Part shown: in pieces, positions 8,815 to 17,798 of the stretch
Layout: each line of letters starts with the position of its first letter
Numbering within the stretch: the first letter of the stretch is position 1
Origin: Arthrobacter sp. PAMC25284
GTDB lineage: Bacteria > Actinomycetota > Actinomycetes > Actinomycetales > Micrococcaceae
Direction: 5' to 3'
DNA: 64,000 nucleotides
Assembly: GCF_019443425.1 (NCBI RefSeq)
Contig: NZ_CP080382.1
Coordinates: 1,550,001-1,614,000, forward strand
Made by a program: the position numbers and the translations under genes
Notes under the pieces: generated by a model
Seen by the model: only the letters and a program-made list of their open reading frames with translations
The model's database searches: none
What the model was told of the DNA's origin: nothing

Positions 8815-10533
8815 TCAGTCGAACGAAATCGGGCCCAGCTCTTCGAGCAGCTCCCCCGGTCCGGGGTTCGCGGCGTGGGAGTGGCCGCCGAGATGGTTCA
8901 CGACGCCCCACACAGCGTTCAGCCCGGTCGTGACGGCGCCCTCGGCCCAGCCGGCGGTGAAGGAGACGTCGTCCCCGGCCAGGAAGATCCCGCGCTGGTT
9001 TTCCGGCAGATGATCCTGTTTGAAGTGGGTGAACAGGCGCTGCTGGTAACGGTAATGCCCGGGCAGGTTGGCCTTGAAGGCCCCCATGAAGTTGGGGTCC
9101 GCTTCCCACGAGACGGTAATCGGCTGGCCGACGATGTGGCTGGCGATGTCAACCCCCGGGTATATCTGCCCGAGCGAGTGCAGCATCAGTTCCACCCGCT
9201 CCTCGGCGGTCAGGGCCAGCCACTTCAGCGCGTCGTCGTTCCAGGTGTAGGACAGCAGGATGACCGCGGGCTGGTCGGGCCCGTTGTCCAGCAGGTAGGT
9301 GGCGCGGTTCAGCCGGTCCGTCAGGGTCATGGACATCACCTCGCGGCCTGTCGCGGGATCGATGTCCTTCCAGAACGGCCGGTCCACCATCACAAACGTC
9401 TTGGAGGACTGCATGTAGTGGGAGCGTTCGATTGCGGTCCACAGCTCCGCGGGAAACAGCGCTTCTTCCGCGTGGATGCGGGTGGAGAGCAGCCAGGACT
9501 GGCAGGTGGTGACGACGGCCGGGAAAGCTGCTTCGCGCCCCCAGCGTTCCCGGACGCGGAAGTCCCCGCCGCCGTCCCGGGCGATCCGGTCCACGGCGCC
9601 GCGCGGCGCGCCGGCGTGCAGTGATGCCAGCGAGGTGCCGCCCGGCCAATGCGCCATGCCCGACGGCGCGTGCTGCCACAGCGCCTCGGGCAGCCGCTGC
9701 GCGCCGCCGGTAATCAGACGGTGCTGGTCATCGGCGTCGGTGTAGACAACGCGCAGGATTTCCAGGATGGAGTTGGGGAAATCGGTATCCCAGCCGCCGG
9801 TGCCGAACCCGACCTGGCCGAACGCCTCGCGGTGGGCGAAGCCGGCCTTCTTGAAGGAGTCGCTGGCGGCGATGAAGCCGTAGAACGTCTGTTCGTCCAG
9901 GTGCGGGAGAAGTGCGTTCCAGAGTTGCTTGATCCGGGCGGTGTCCCGGGCCCTGATGGCGGCCTGCATCTCGGCGAACTGTGCGCCGTCGTTAACGGCC
10001 GCTTTCCACGCCTCGGCCACTTCCAGGAAGAACGGCGGAAGGTCGGCGGCGGTGGCGGCGTAGTACTTCTCCCCCGCCAACTCGATCACGGTGCTCGAGG
10101 TCGCCGCGGCGAGCGGGTTCGGGAATTCCTCGGTGCTCAGCCCCAGCAGGTCCACATAGTGGTAGAACGCCTTGCCGGAGACCGGGAACCGCATCCCGCC
10201 GAGGTCGGCGACCACCCCGGGCGCAGACCGGAAGGTGGCCGTCCGGAGGCGTCCGCCGATCTGGTCGGCCTCATAGATGACCGGACGAAGGCCCAGCTTC
10301 ATCAGCTCATAGGCGGTGACGAGCCCGGAGAGCCCTCCTCCGACGACGGCGACTTCGGTCCCGTACAGTTCCGGCGGAACAGCGCCAAGGCCGTCCGGAT
10401 GCGCCAGGAAGTGGTCATAGCTGAACGGGAAGTCCGGGTTGAGCATAGTGATGGGCGCCTCGGCTGCCGCGCCGGCCCCGGGGGTGGCGTCTGCTGACGG
10501 TTTCGGGGCGGGAAGTTCGGTGGCGGTGGTCAT
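8815..10533 (-). CDS. davB: FAD-dependent lysine 2-monooxygenase (DavB-like flavin amine oxidase)
   Basis: A 572-residue flavin amine oxidase. The FAD dinucleotide motif is VAVVGGGLSGLVTAYE near residue 65, followed by GGRLRT and LGGMRFPVS. The full-length pattern (FPFSYDHFLAHPDGLG near the start, FGQVGFGTGGWDTDFPNS in the middle, SWEADPNFMGAFKANLPGHY and GIFLAGDDVS near the end) closely matches Pseudomonas DavB as I recall it. DavB oxidatively decarboxylates L-lysine to 5-aminovaleramide. Tryptophan 2-monooxygenase is the main alternative. The start codon overlaps the permease stop by 4 bp (ATGA), so the two are translationally coupled. A DavA-like amidase nearby supports the lysine assignment. 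Confidence 0.8.
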   Translation of the reverse strand: MTTATELPAPKPSADATPGAGAAAEAPITMLNPDFPFSYDHFLAHPDGLGAVPPELYGTEVAVVGGGLSGLVTAYELMKLGLRPVIYEADQIGGRLRTATFRSAPGVVADLGGMRFPVSGKAFYHYVDLLGLSTEEFPNPLAAATSSTVIELAGEKYYAATAADLPPFFLEVAEAWKAAVNDGAQFAEMQAAIRARDTARIKQLWNALLPHLDEQTFYGFIAASDSFKKAGFAHREAFGQVGFGTGGWDTDFPNSILEILRVVYTDADDQHRLITGGAQRLPEALWQHAPSGMAHWPGGTSLASLHAGAPRGAVDRIARDGGGDFRVRERWGREAAFPAVVTTCQSWLLSTRIHAEEALFPAELWTAIERSHYMQSSKTFVMVDRPFWKDIDPATGREVMSMTLTDRLNRATYLLDNGPDQPAVILLSYTWNDDALKWLALTAEERVELMLHSLGQIYPGVDIASHIVGQPITVSWEADPNFMGAFKANLPGHYRYQQRLFTHFKQDHLPENQRGIFLAGDDVSFTAGWAEGAVTTGLNAVWGVVNHLGGHSHAANPGPGELLEELGPISFD

Positions 10534-12071
10534 GAGATCTCTGCCTTTGTCGGTTCGGGTGCGGCGGTGGCGCCAGGTGCTGTGCTTCGTGATGCTTCAC
10601 GGTATTCCGCATCGCTCAGCGCAGCCACCCTGGAATGCCGGCGGCCGTAGCCGAGGTAGGCTGCCAGCCCGACAACCATCCAGATTCCAAAAACCGCCCA
10701 GGTCTCGGCGCCCAGATTGGCCATCAGGTAAGCACACATGAGTGCACCGAGGATGGGGGTGAGCGGAAACAGCGGGACACGGAAGCTGCGCGGCAGCTCC
10801 GGGCGGGTGCGGCGGAGGTGGATGACGGCCACGTTGACCAGGGCGAAAGCGAACAGGGTGCCGATGCTGGTGGCGTCGGCGAGCGCACCGAGCGGGACCA
10901 GCCCGGCAGTCAGGGCAACGACGGAACCGACAATCAGGGTTCCTGCCACCGGGGTGCCGGTCCGGGCCGAGACGCGGCCGAATATCTTGGGGATCATCCC
11001 GTCCCGTGCCATGGACAGCAGGATGCGGGTCTGACCGTACAGGACGGTCAGCACAATGCTGGCGATGGCCAGGACCGCACCGACGGCGAAGACCACGCCA
11101 ACCCAGGGCTGCCCGGTGGTTTCCTCGAGGATCTTCACGAGCGCCGCTTCGGTGCCGTCAAACCAGCCCCACGGCCGGGCGCCGATGGCGGCGACGGCCA
11201 CGAGGACATAAATGCTGGTGACGATCAGCATCGAGAGCAGGATGGCTCGCGGCAGGTCACGCTTGGGGTTGCGGGCTTCTTCGCCGGCAGTGGACGCGGC
11301 GTCAAACCCGATGTAGGAAAAGAAAACCCGGGATGCGGCGGCGGAGACGCCGGCGGCGCCCATCGGCAGAAGTGGTTCGAAGTGCGCACCGTTGAACGCT
11401 GTAAAGGCCACGGCACAGAAGAACACCAGGATACCGACCTTGATAACGACAATCGCGGTGTTCACCCAGGCGCTCTCCCTGGCCCCACGGACCAGAAGCA
11501 CCATGGCAAGCACCACAATCGCGATGGCTGGAGCGTTCAGCATCCCACCCGCCCCGGGGGGCTGGGACATGGCGTCCGGCAGGGCCAGGCCGAAGACGGA
11601 CAGGGCTTCATTTACGTATTGCCCGGATCCGACAGCGACAGCGGCGACAGAGACGGCATATTCCAGGACGAGGCACCAGCCGCAGATCCAGGCCATGCCC
11701 TCGCCCATCGTGGCGTACGTGTAGGAATAACTCGACCCGGCGGCGGGCACCAGTCCGGCCATTTCCGCGTAGGAGACTGCCGAGAGCAGTGCCGCGAGTC
11801 CGGCGATGGCGAAAGCAATCCAGATGGCCGGCCCGGCGAGGGGTACCGAATCGCCCAGGATAACCAGGATGCCGGTACCAAGCGTGGCGCCGACGCTGAT
11901 CATGGTCAGCTGGAGCACGCCGAAACTGCGGATCAGGCCTGTCCCGCCGTGTCCGCTCTCGGCCTCGCTGACCAGTTGCCCGATCGGCTTGCGGCGCAGC
12001 AGCTGGGCCGCCAGGCCCGGACGGGCTGCGGCGGCGGGCGGCCGTTCCCCGGCAAGAGTTGGCACAGTCAT
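10530..12071 (-). CDS. APC-superfamily amino acid permease (cationic amino acid transporter type)
   Basis: A 513-residue inner-membrane permease with about 12 helices. The first helix carries the APC motif SVGATLGTGILVILGDSVPL, followed by YAEMAGLVPAAGSSYSYTY as in the CAT/YfnA subgroup. The ATG at 12071 has AAGGACG upstream. It overlaps davB by 4 bp, which suggests it imports the amino acid that DavB oxidises, probably lysine (inference from context). Divergent from the PucR-type regulator gene. Confidence 0.9.
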   Translation of the reverse strand: MTVPTLAGERPPAAAARPGLAAQLLRRKPIGQLVSEAESGHGGTGLIRSFGVLQLTMISVGATLGTGILVILGDSVPLAGPAIWIAFAIAGLAALLSAVSYAEMAGLVPAAGSSYSYTYATMGEGMAWICGWCLVLEYAVSVAAVAVGSGQYVNEALSVFGLALPDAMSQPPGAGGMLNAPAIAIVVLAMVLLVRGARESAWVNTAIVVIKVGILVFFCAVAFTAFNGAHFEPLLPMGAAGVSAAASRVFFSYIGFDAASTAGEEARNPKRDLPRAILLSMLIVTSIYVLVAVAAIGARPWGWFDGTEAALVKILEETTGQPWVGVVFAVGAVLAIASIVLTVLYGQTRILLSMARDGMIPKIFGRVSARTGTPVAGTLIVGSVVALTAGLVPLGALADATSIGTLFAFALVNVAVIHLRRTRPELPRSFRVPLFPLTPILGALMCAYLMANLGAETWAVFGIWMVVGLAAYLGYGRRHSRVAALSDAEYREASRSTAPGATAAPEPTKAEIS

Positions 12072-12239
12072 CGTTGACGTCCTTATCGTTCAATGGTGGT
12101 CGGTTGCTCCCCGGCTCAGCGTATGCGCGTGAGGCGCCCCTCACAGTTGTGCAAAGTGCCCTATAGTCAACAGTCATGAGGCAGAACGCACCAAGATTGA
12201 TAGCACTGCGGGTGCCTGTCCGCAGCAGATGCCCCGGCC
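12072..12239. promoter_or_regulatory. Divergent promoter region between permease-davB and pucR-type gene
   Basis: A 168-bp intergenic space that must hold promoters in both directions. On the plus strand a TATAGT hexamer lies about 80 bases before the regulator start. GTTGTGCAAAGTGCCC near 12145 is a candidate operator half-site. No certain inverted repeat was found. Confidence 0.4.
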
Positions 12240-13904
12240 GTGGCTGCTGAGCCGCCGGAGCAGCTCGGCTTCGTCACCCTGGACCAGTTCCTGCACAAGC
12301 TGCCAGCGCGCCTGACCGTATTGCACGATGCGGGCAACGGCGCGGATCGGCTGCGCTGGGTGGAACCAAGCGAGCTTGAGGATCCGACGCCGTACCTGCT
12401 CGACGGCGAATTCCTGCTGACCGCGGGGCTGCCGTTCCTGGACGAAGGCGGACGCGAGGAACGCGTGGACGCCTACGTCCGGCGGCTTGTCAGCGCCCGC
12501 GTCGGCGCGCTTGGCTTCGGCCTGGAGCCCTACTTCGATGCCGTCCCGGACACCGTGCTACAGGCCTGCCGGCGGCACAACCTGACCCTTGTTGCCGTCC
12601 CGCGGACTGTCCCCTTCGCCGCAGTCGGACTGGAGTTTTCCCGGCTGCTCGAATCGGACTCCGCAAAGACCTTCCGGCATCTGGCCGACACCAACAAACA
12701 GCTCATGCGCGCGGTGCTGTCCGCCCGGCCCGAGCACGAGCTCCTCGCGGCGCTGGTGCAGCGGGTGCCCGTCTGGGCAGTCCTGCTCGGCTCCGACGGA
12801 CGGGTGCGCGCCCGCGGTGCAAGCGGAGCGACCCAGGGCATTCCGGCCAGCGCGGACCCGGCGCTTCTCAAGCCGCTTCTGGCCAGGCTACTGGCCGGCA
12901 GCGGTCCCCGGGTAGAGATGGATTCGTTTGACGCCGCGGGTTCCTCACTGGTTTTCGGCTACCCGCTGCGCAGCACGCGGGACGCCACCCTTGGAGCCCT
13001 CGTCCTGGGCACGGACACCCCGTTGACGCCCGCGCAGAACAGTGTGGTGGCGACCGTCGTCGGGCTCCTGGAACTGCTGGTCCGGCAGCGCACGAGCGGT
13101 GCGCTGGCGCCCAGCCAGCTCGCCACCGCCCTGCTGCTGCATCCCGACAGGATCGCGGCAGGTCCCACCCGGCACATCAACGGGCTCAAGGACCTGCTGG
13201 CGCAAAGTGTTTCCTCGACCAGATCCGGGGAGCTGCGTGTGGTGCAGGGAATCCGCCCCGATGCCGCGCCCGGGACGAGCCGCACCGGCGAGGGTCCGGT
13301 CCGGGAACTGCTTGACTGGCGGCGTCTCTTCGACACCAAGCTCGTGGAAGTCACCGACTACGGCTTCGCGGCCATCACCCGGCTGAAGGTCGACGACGCA
13401 TTGCTGGCCGACGTTGAACGGCTCGGCTGGCGCCTCGTGATCGGCAGCGGCACGGAATTGACCGGCCTCGCCACCGCCTACCAGGACGTGACATCCCTGC
13501 GCGGCCGTGCCCGCTCTGACAGGCGCAGCATCCGGGCCGATGAGGTGTCCTGGTCCGTGACCGGACTGTTGGGCCAGGAGGCCGGTGCGATGCTGGCGGC
13601 CCGGCTGCTGGGACCACTGCTGGCGCTTGAGACCGTTCGCGGGGACGGCCTGCTGGGCATCCTGCGGGCATGGCTCGGCGAGAACGGCAGCTGGGACGCC
13701 ACGGCGAAGGCCACCGGCCTGCACCGCAACAGCGTCCGCCGGCAGATCGGCATGATTGCCGACCTGCTGGGCATGGACCTCGACCGGGCGCAGGCCCGGG
13801 CCGAACTCTGGATTGCCCTGCAGTACACCCGCCGTCCCGGACCGCTGGGCGGCCCTGGCGAAGGCCCCGCGACGGGCCCGGTTCAGCCTTCCCAGCCCCG
13901 GTAA
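12240..13904 (+). CDS. PucR-family transcriptional regulator
   Basis: A 554-residue regulator. The N-terminal PucR ligand domain (about residues 15-140) includes GGREERVDAYVRRLVSARVG and LTLVAVPRTVPFAAVGLEFS. The C-terminal helix-turn-helix has the PucR pattern NGSWDATAKATGLHRNSVRR near residue 480. Members activate or repress nitrogen and amino-acid catabolism. Its position between the permease-davB unit (divergent) and the davA-like amidase (convergent) makes it the likely regulator of this pathway. The start is a GTG at 12240 without a clear ribosome site, so the true start may be a little downstream. Its 3' end overlaps the amidase 3' end by 22 bp. Confidence 0.85.
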   Translation: MAAEPPEQLGFVTLDQFLHKLPARLTVLHDAGNGADRLRWVEPSELEDPTPYLLDGEFLLTAGLPFLDEGGREERVDAYVRRLVSARVGALGFGLEPYFDAVPDTVLQACRRHNLTLVAVPRTVPFAAVGLEFSRLLESDSAKTFRHLADTNKQLMRAVLSARPEHELLAALVQRVPVWAVLLGSDGRVRARGASGATQGIPASADPALLKPLLARLLAGSGPRVEMDSFDAAGSSLVFGYPLRSTRDATLGALVLGTDTPLTPAQNSVVATVVGLLELLVRQRTSGALAPSQLATALLLHPDRIAAGPTRHINGLKDLLAQSVSSTRSGELRVVQGIRPDAAPGTSRTGEGPVRELLDWRRLFDTKLVEVTDYGFAAITRLKVDDALLADVERLGWRLVIGSGTELTGLATAYQDVTSLRGRARSDRRSIRADEVSWSVTGLLGQEAGAMLAARLLGPLLALETVRGDGLLGILRAWLGENGSWDATAKATGLHRNSVRRQIGMIADLLGMDLDRAQARAELWIALQYTRRPGPLGGPGEGPATGPVQPSQPR

Positions 13905-14677
13905 GTCCCGGGCCGGTGGTCCCGGAGATACGAGACAGCATCGGCGTCGTCCGGGCCAGCCACCCCCACCTCGGCAAACAGCAGTTCGGCCCCGGATCCG
14001 GCGGCCGCCAGCAGCGAACCGTCGGCAGCCGCAATGACGCTGCCGCCCGGGAATTCGATGCCGTCCTCGGCGCCGGCGTGGTTGGCGTAGGCGACCGCCA
14101 TGTGGTTCTCCAGCGCCCTGGCCCGGATCAGGACCTGCGGCACGGCGTCGAACCCGGGGCCGAGTGCGGTCGGGACCAGAAGCAGACCGGCGCCGCGGAG
14201 CGCGGCGGCGCGCGCCGTTTCGGGAAACTCAATGTCGTAGCAAATCGCCAGGGAGGTGCGGACGCCGTGAAAATCCACGACGGCGGGAGCCGCATCGGCC
14301 GCCTTGAAGACCGAGCGCTCGTCCGGCCCAAACAAATGGACCTTGGCATAGCTGAGCAGTTCCGTGCCGTTCCCGTCCAGGAGGGTGGCCGTGATGCGCC
14401 ATTGCCCGTCTGCGGTCACGGCCGGAAGACTGTAGACCAGGCCGATGCGGTGCTGCCGGGCTATCTCCACCATGACCTGGCGGATCGCGGGCAACGTGCT
14501 GGGATCCAGATCAGTCCGGAGCCGGCACGGCGCATAGCCCACCGGGAACAGCTCCGGAGTGAGCAGCAATTGCCCGCCCGCTGATGCCGCTCTGCGGGCA
14601 GCGTCGTCGATCGCATCGCAGTTCGCCGACACATCGAGCACGGCAGCCTTCGCCTGCATCAGGGCCAGTAGCACCAT
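13883..14677 (-). CDS. davA: Nitrilase-superfamily amidase, probable 5-aminovaleramidase (DavA-like)
   Basis: A 264-residue carbon-nitrogen hydrolase with the complete Glu-Lys-Cys triad: Glu42 in LLTPELFPVGY, Lys112 in SYAKVHLFGPDE and Cys146 in LAICYDIEFPE. DavA hydrolyses 5-aminovaleramide, the DavB product, to 5-aminovalerate. The length equals that of Pseudomonas DavA as I remember it. The ATG at 14677 (MVLLALMQAK) is preferred, with GAGGTGG just upstream; the frame is open 11 codons further. Specificity is inferred from the DavB neighbour, since nitrilase-family substrates are hard to read from sequence. Confidence 0.72.
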   Translation of the reverse strand: MVLLALMQAKAAVLDVSANCDAIDDAARRAASAGGQLLLTPELFPVGYAPCRLRTDLDPSTLPAIRQVMVEIARQHRIGLVYSLPAVTADGQWRITATLLDGNGTELLSYAKVHLFGPDERSVFKAADAAPAVVDFHGVRTSLAICYDIEFPETARAAALRGAGLLLVPTALGPGFDAVPQVLIRARALENHMAVAYANHAGAEDGIEFPGGSVIAAADGSLLAAAGSGAELLFAEVGVAGPDDADAVSYLRDHRPGTYRGWEG

Positions 14678-14829
14678 TACCACCTCAAGGATCGCCGGGT
14701 CTCCGCACACCGCCTGCGGACGAACCCAGCGTAGCCGGGCCCGGGGTGGGAGCAGCGGTGCATTTCCGCCCCCAGGGACCCTCCACCGGACGGAATGCCC
14801 CCAATGGACGGCGGTCTCTTCTGCAACGA

Positions 14830-14852
14830 TTGCGTTAACTTCTTGACTACAA
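14830..14852 (+). promoter_or_regulatory. Putative ROK operator / promoter, copy 1
   Basis: TTGCGTTAA, three variable bases, CTTGAC, one variable base, then ACAA. The same arrangement recurs at 16089-16111 before the transporter operon. CTTGAC includes a -35-like TTGAC, so a repressor bound here could block RNA polymerase. Confidence 0.6.
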
Positions 14853-14878
14853 GCCGCGGATACGGCACGCTTCTTTAC

Positions 14879-16069
14879 ATGCCCTCACCAACGAGCTCAA
14901 CGAGGAGCCGTACCAAAAACCCCGGATCGCAGTCCGCCCTCCGTCACCTGAACCAGCAGCGGATCATCGATTGCCTCCGGTCAGGCCCGTCCACGCAGGC
15001 GGAACTGGCACGGCAGACCGGCCTGTCCACCGCCACCGTCTCCAACATCGTAAAAATCATGCAGGACGAGGGGACGGTCTCGACCGAGCCGACCACCAGC
15101 TCGGGGCGGCGCGCCCTGAACGTCCGACTCAACGGCAATGGCATCGTAGCCGTCGGCATCGACTTTGGCCGGCGGCACCTGCGCGTGGTCCTGGCGTCCC
15201 TGGGCTACCACGTGATTGCGGAGGAATCGGTTCTGCTGCCGCTCGGCCATCACGCCGACGAAGGCATCGCGGCCGCTGTCGCACTGCTGGACCGGCTGCT
15301 GGAGCAAAGCGGCGTCCAACGCAGCGCCCTGGTGGGTGCCGGCGTCGGCATCCCAGGACCCATCGACCGCCGCACCGGCACCGTCGCCCAAGGGGCAATC
15401 CTGCCTGAATGGGTCGGCATCAACATCCTGGAGCACCTTGAAGAAACTCTGAAGATCCCCGTCTTTGTTGACAACGACGCCAATCTTGGCGCCCTGTCCG
15501 AAGTCACCTGGGGGCCGCACGGCGGCATCTGCAACCTGATGTTCCTCAAGATCGGTTCGGGCATCGGCGCCGGCCTGATCCTCAACGGCGCCCCGTACTA
15601 CGGCAGCGTCGGCGTGACGGGGGAAATCGGCCACGCCACCATTCATGAGCACGGGTTGGTGTGCCGCTGCGGCAACCGCGGATGCCTGGAAACCATTGCG
15701 TCCACGACCACCATGATCGAGCTCCTGAGCCGGGGCGAGAACTACCCCCTGGCCCCCGGGGACATCGTCCGGAACGCGCTCGCGAAGGATCCAGCGACAC
15801 TGCGCGTGGTGGATGACGCCGGCCTCGCCGTGGGGCGGGCCCTCGGCAACGTGGCCAACCTGATCAACCCCGAAGTCATCGTGATCGGTGGCCCGCTGGC
15901 AGTCCTCGGTGAGCTGCTGCTCACGCCCGTCCGGCGGGGACTGATCCGCCACGCCGTGCCGGTCATCGGCGAATCCACCACGCTGACTATGTCCTCGCTC
16001 GGCGAGCGGGCAGAGGCTCTGGGGGCCGCGGCCCTGGTCTTCCAGCACGCCGGAATCCGCGCGCCGTGA
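14879..16069 (+). CDS. ROK-family transcriptional regulator
   Basis: A 396-residue regulator. An N-terminal winged helix-turn-helix (RQTGLSTATVSNIVKIMQDEG) is fused to a glucokinase-like ROK domain with GIDFGRRHLRVVLASLG and GVGIPGPID. The zinc motif is CRCGNRGCLE. Such proteins bind sugars and repress sugar-uptake operons. The ATG at 14879 (MPSPTSSTRSRTKNPG) is chosen because the shared operator-like motif lies just upstream of it. It is immediately followed by the MmsA-MmsB-ChvE transporter, whose promoter carries a second copy of that motif, so it very likely controls both. Confidence 0.9.
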   Translation: MPSPTSSTRSRTKNPGSQSALRHLNQQRIIDCLRSGPSTQAELARQTGLSTATVSNIVKIMQDEGTVSTEPTTSSGRRALNVRLNGNGIVAVGIDFGRRHLRVVLASLGYHVIAEESVLLPLGHHADEGIAAAVALLDRLLEQSGVQRSALVGAGVGIPGPIDRRTGTVAQGAILPEWVGINILEHLEETLKIPVFVDNDANLGALSEVTWGPHGGICNLMFLKIGSGIGAGLILNGAPYYGSVGVTGEIGHATIHEHGLVCRCGNRGCLETIASTTTMIELLSRGENYPLAPGDIVRNALAKDPATLRVVDDAGLAVGRALGNVANLINPEVIVIGGPLAVLGELLLTPVRRGLIRHAVPVIGESTTLTMSSLGERAEALGAAALVFQHAGIRAP

Positions 16070-16088
16070 CGCTATCGTTATCGAGCTG

Positions 16089-16136
16089 TTGCGTTAAAGA
16101 CTTGACGACAATGCACGTGATCCAGTTTACTTTTTC
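16089..16136 (+). promoter_or_regulatory. Promoter and ROK operator (copy 2) of the sugar ABC operon
   Basis: TTGCGTTAA-N3-CTTGAC matches the motif before the ROK gene. TTGACG serves as a plausible -35, with TTTACT 18 bases later as -10. A short hairpin (GCCCTGT/ACAGGGC, 16145-16163) lies in the leader before the GGGAGG ribosome site. Confidence 0.6.
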
Positions 16137-16196
16137 ATCAGACGGCCCTGTTTTTTACAGGGCGACAACGAAGTCACCACGGGAGGCGTACGGCAC

Positions 16197-17753
16197 ATGA
16201 CGTCCGACACCACGCACAGCGATCCGATCATTCTTGAAATGCGATCCATTACCAAGGAATTTCCCGGCGTCAAGGCCCTCGACGAGGTCAGCCTCCGGGT
16301 CAAGGCCGGCGAAGTCCACGCCATCTGCGGCGAAAACGGCGCCGGCAAGTCGACCCTTATGAAGGTCCTTTCCGGCGTATATCCCTTCGGCAGCTATGAC
16401 GGCGACATCGTCTACCAGAACGAGGTTCAGCAGTTCAGGGACATCCGGGCCAGCGAACACGCCGGAATCGTGATCATCCACCAGGAGCTCGCCCTGATCC
16501 CGGAGCTCTCCATCATGGAGAACATCTTCCTCGGCAACGAACCCACCAGGCGCGGTGTCATTAACTGGGATGAGGCCCGCAGCCGGTCCATCGAGCTCCT
16601 GGCCCGAGTTGGGCTCCGCGAGGACCCGGACACCCCCATCAAGGAAATCGGCGTCGGCAAGCAGCAGCTCGTGGAAATCGCGAAGTCGCTGAACAAGTCC
16701 GTCAAAATCCTGATCCTGGACGAGCCGACGGCAGCCCTGAACGAGTCCGACTCACAGCACCTGCTGGATCTGATCCTGGGCCTGAAGGGCAAGGGGATTA
16801 CGTCGATCATCATTTCGCACAAACTCAACGAGATCGAACAGATCGCGGACTCCATCACCATCATCCGCGACGGAAAATCGATCGAAACCCTTAACGTCAA
16901 GGCCGACGGTGTCGACGAGGACCGGATCATCAAGGGCATGGTCGGCCGGACCCTGGAGTCCCGCTTCCCGGAACATGAACCGAAAATCGGCGACGTGCTC
17001 TTCGAGGTCAAAAACTGGACCGTTGGCCATCCGCAGATCGAGGACCGTTTGGTCTGCAAGGGTTCAAACTTCCACGTCCGCAGCGGCGAGATCGTCGGTT
17101 TCGCCGGCCTGATGGGCGCGGGACGGACCGAACTGGCCAGGTCAATCTTCGGCCGGTCCTACGGCCGTTTCATTTCCGGCCACCTCTATAAAGAGGGTAA
17201 GGAAATTACCCTGAAGACCGTCCGCCAGGCCATCGACGCCGGCCTCGGCTACGTCACGGAAGACCGGAAGTCGCTCGGACTGAACCTGCTCGATGACATC
17301 AAGACGACCACCGTGTCCGCCAACTTGGAAAAAATCAGCAAGCGCTCAGTCGTCGATGACAACAAGGAATTCGCCGTCGCCGAGGAATACCGGAAGTCGC
17401 TGCGCACCAAGACCCCGTCCGTCGAGGAAGGCGTCTCAAAACTCTCCGGCGGCAACCAGCAAAAAGTGGTGCTCGCGAAATGGATGTTCACCGATCCGGA
17501 CCTGCTGATTCTTGACGAACCAACCCGCGGAATCGACGTCGGCGCGAAGTACGAGATTTACGGGATCATCCAGCAGCTGGCCAACCAGGGGAAGGGCGTC
17601 ATTGTTATTTCCTCCGAACTGCCGGAACTACTGGGGCTCTCGGACCGCATCTACACCATCTTCGAGGGCGCCATCACCGGTGTCCTCAACAAGGAAGAAG
17701 CCAGCCAGGAAAGCCTGATGAAACTGATGACTTCCGCCCGCACGGCCGCCTGA
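16197..17753 (+). CDS. mmsA: Multiple-monosaccharide ABC transporter, ATP-binding protein
   Basis: A 518-residue double-domain sugar ATPase of the MmsA/GguA/XylG group. The first nucleotide site has Walker [10 protein letters not shown] (about residues 47-55) and [15 protein letters not shown]. The second has a degenerate Walker A ([10 protein letters not shown]) with the signature [14 protein letters not shown] and [15 protein letters not shown], as usual for sugar ATPases with two unequal halves. It energises import of pentoses or hexoses through the permease and binding protein encoded next. The ATG has GGGAGG upstream. Substrate candidates are xylose, arabinose or galactose; sequence alone does not decide. 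Confidence 0.92.
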   Translation: MTSDTTHSDPIILEMRSITKEFPGVKALDEVSLRVKAGEVHAICGENGAGKSTLMKVLSGVYPFGSYDGDIVYQNEVQQFRDIRASEHAGIVIIHQELALIPELSIMENIFLGNEPTRRGVINWDEARSRSIELLARVGLREDPDTPIKEIGVGKQQLVEIAKSLNKSVKILILDEPTAALNESDSQHLLDLILGLKGKGITSIIISHKLNEIEQIADSITIIRDGKSIETLNVKADGVDEDRIIKGMVGRTLESRFPEHEPKIGDVLFEVKNWTVGHPQIEDRLVCKGSNFHVRSGEIVGFAGLMGAGRTELARSIFGRSYGRFISGHLYKEGKEITLKTVRQAIDAGLGYVTEDRKSLGLNLLDDIKTTTVSANLEKISKRSVVDDNKEFAVAEEYRKSLRTKTPSVEEGVSKLSGGNQQKVVLAKWMFTDPDLLILDEPTRGIDVGAKYEIYGIIQQLANQGKGVIVISSELPELLGLSDRIYTIFEGAITGVLNKEEASQESLMKLMTSARTAA

Positions 17754-17798
17754 CTTTCTGGAACATTCCAGACCCTTCCAGACACAAGGACTGACACA

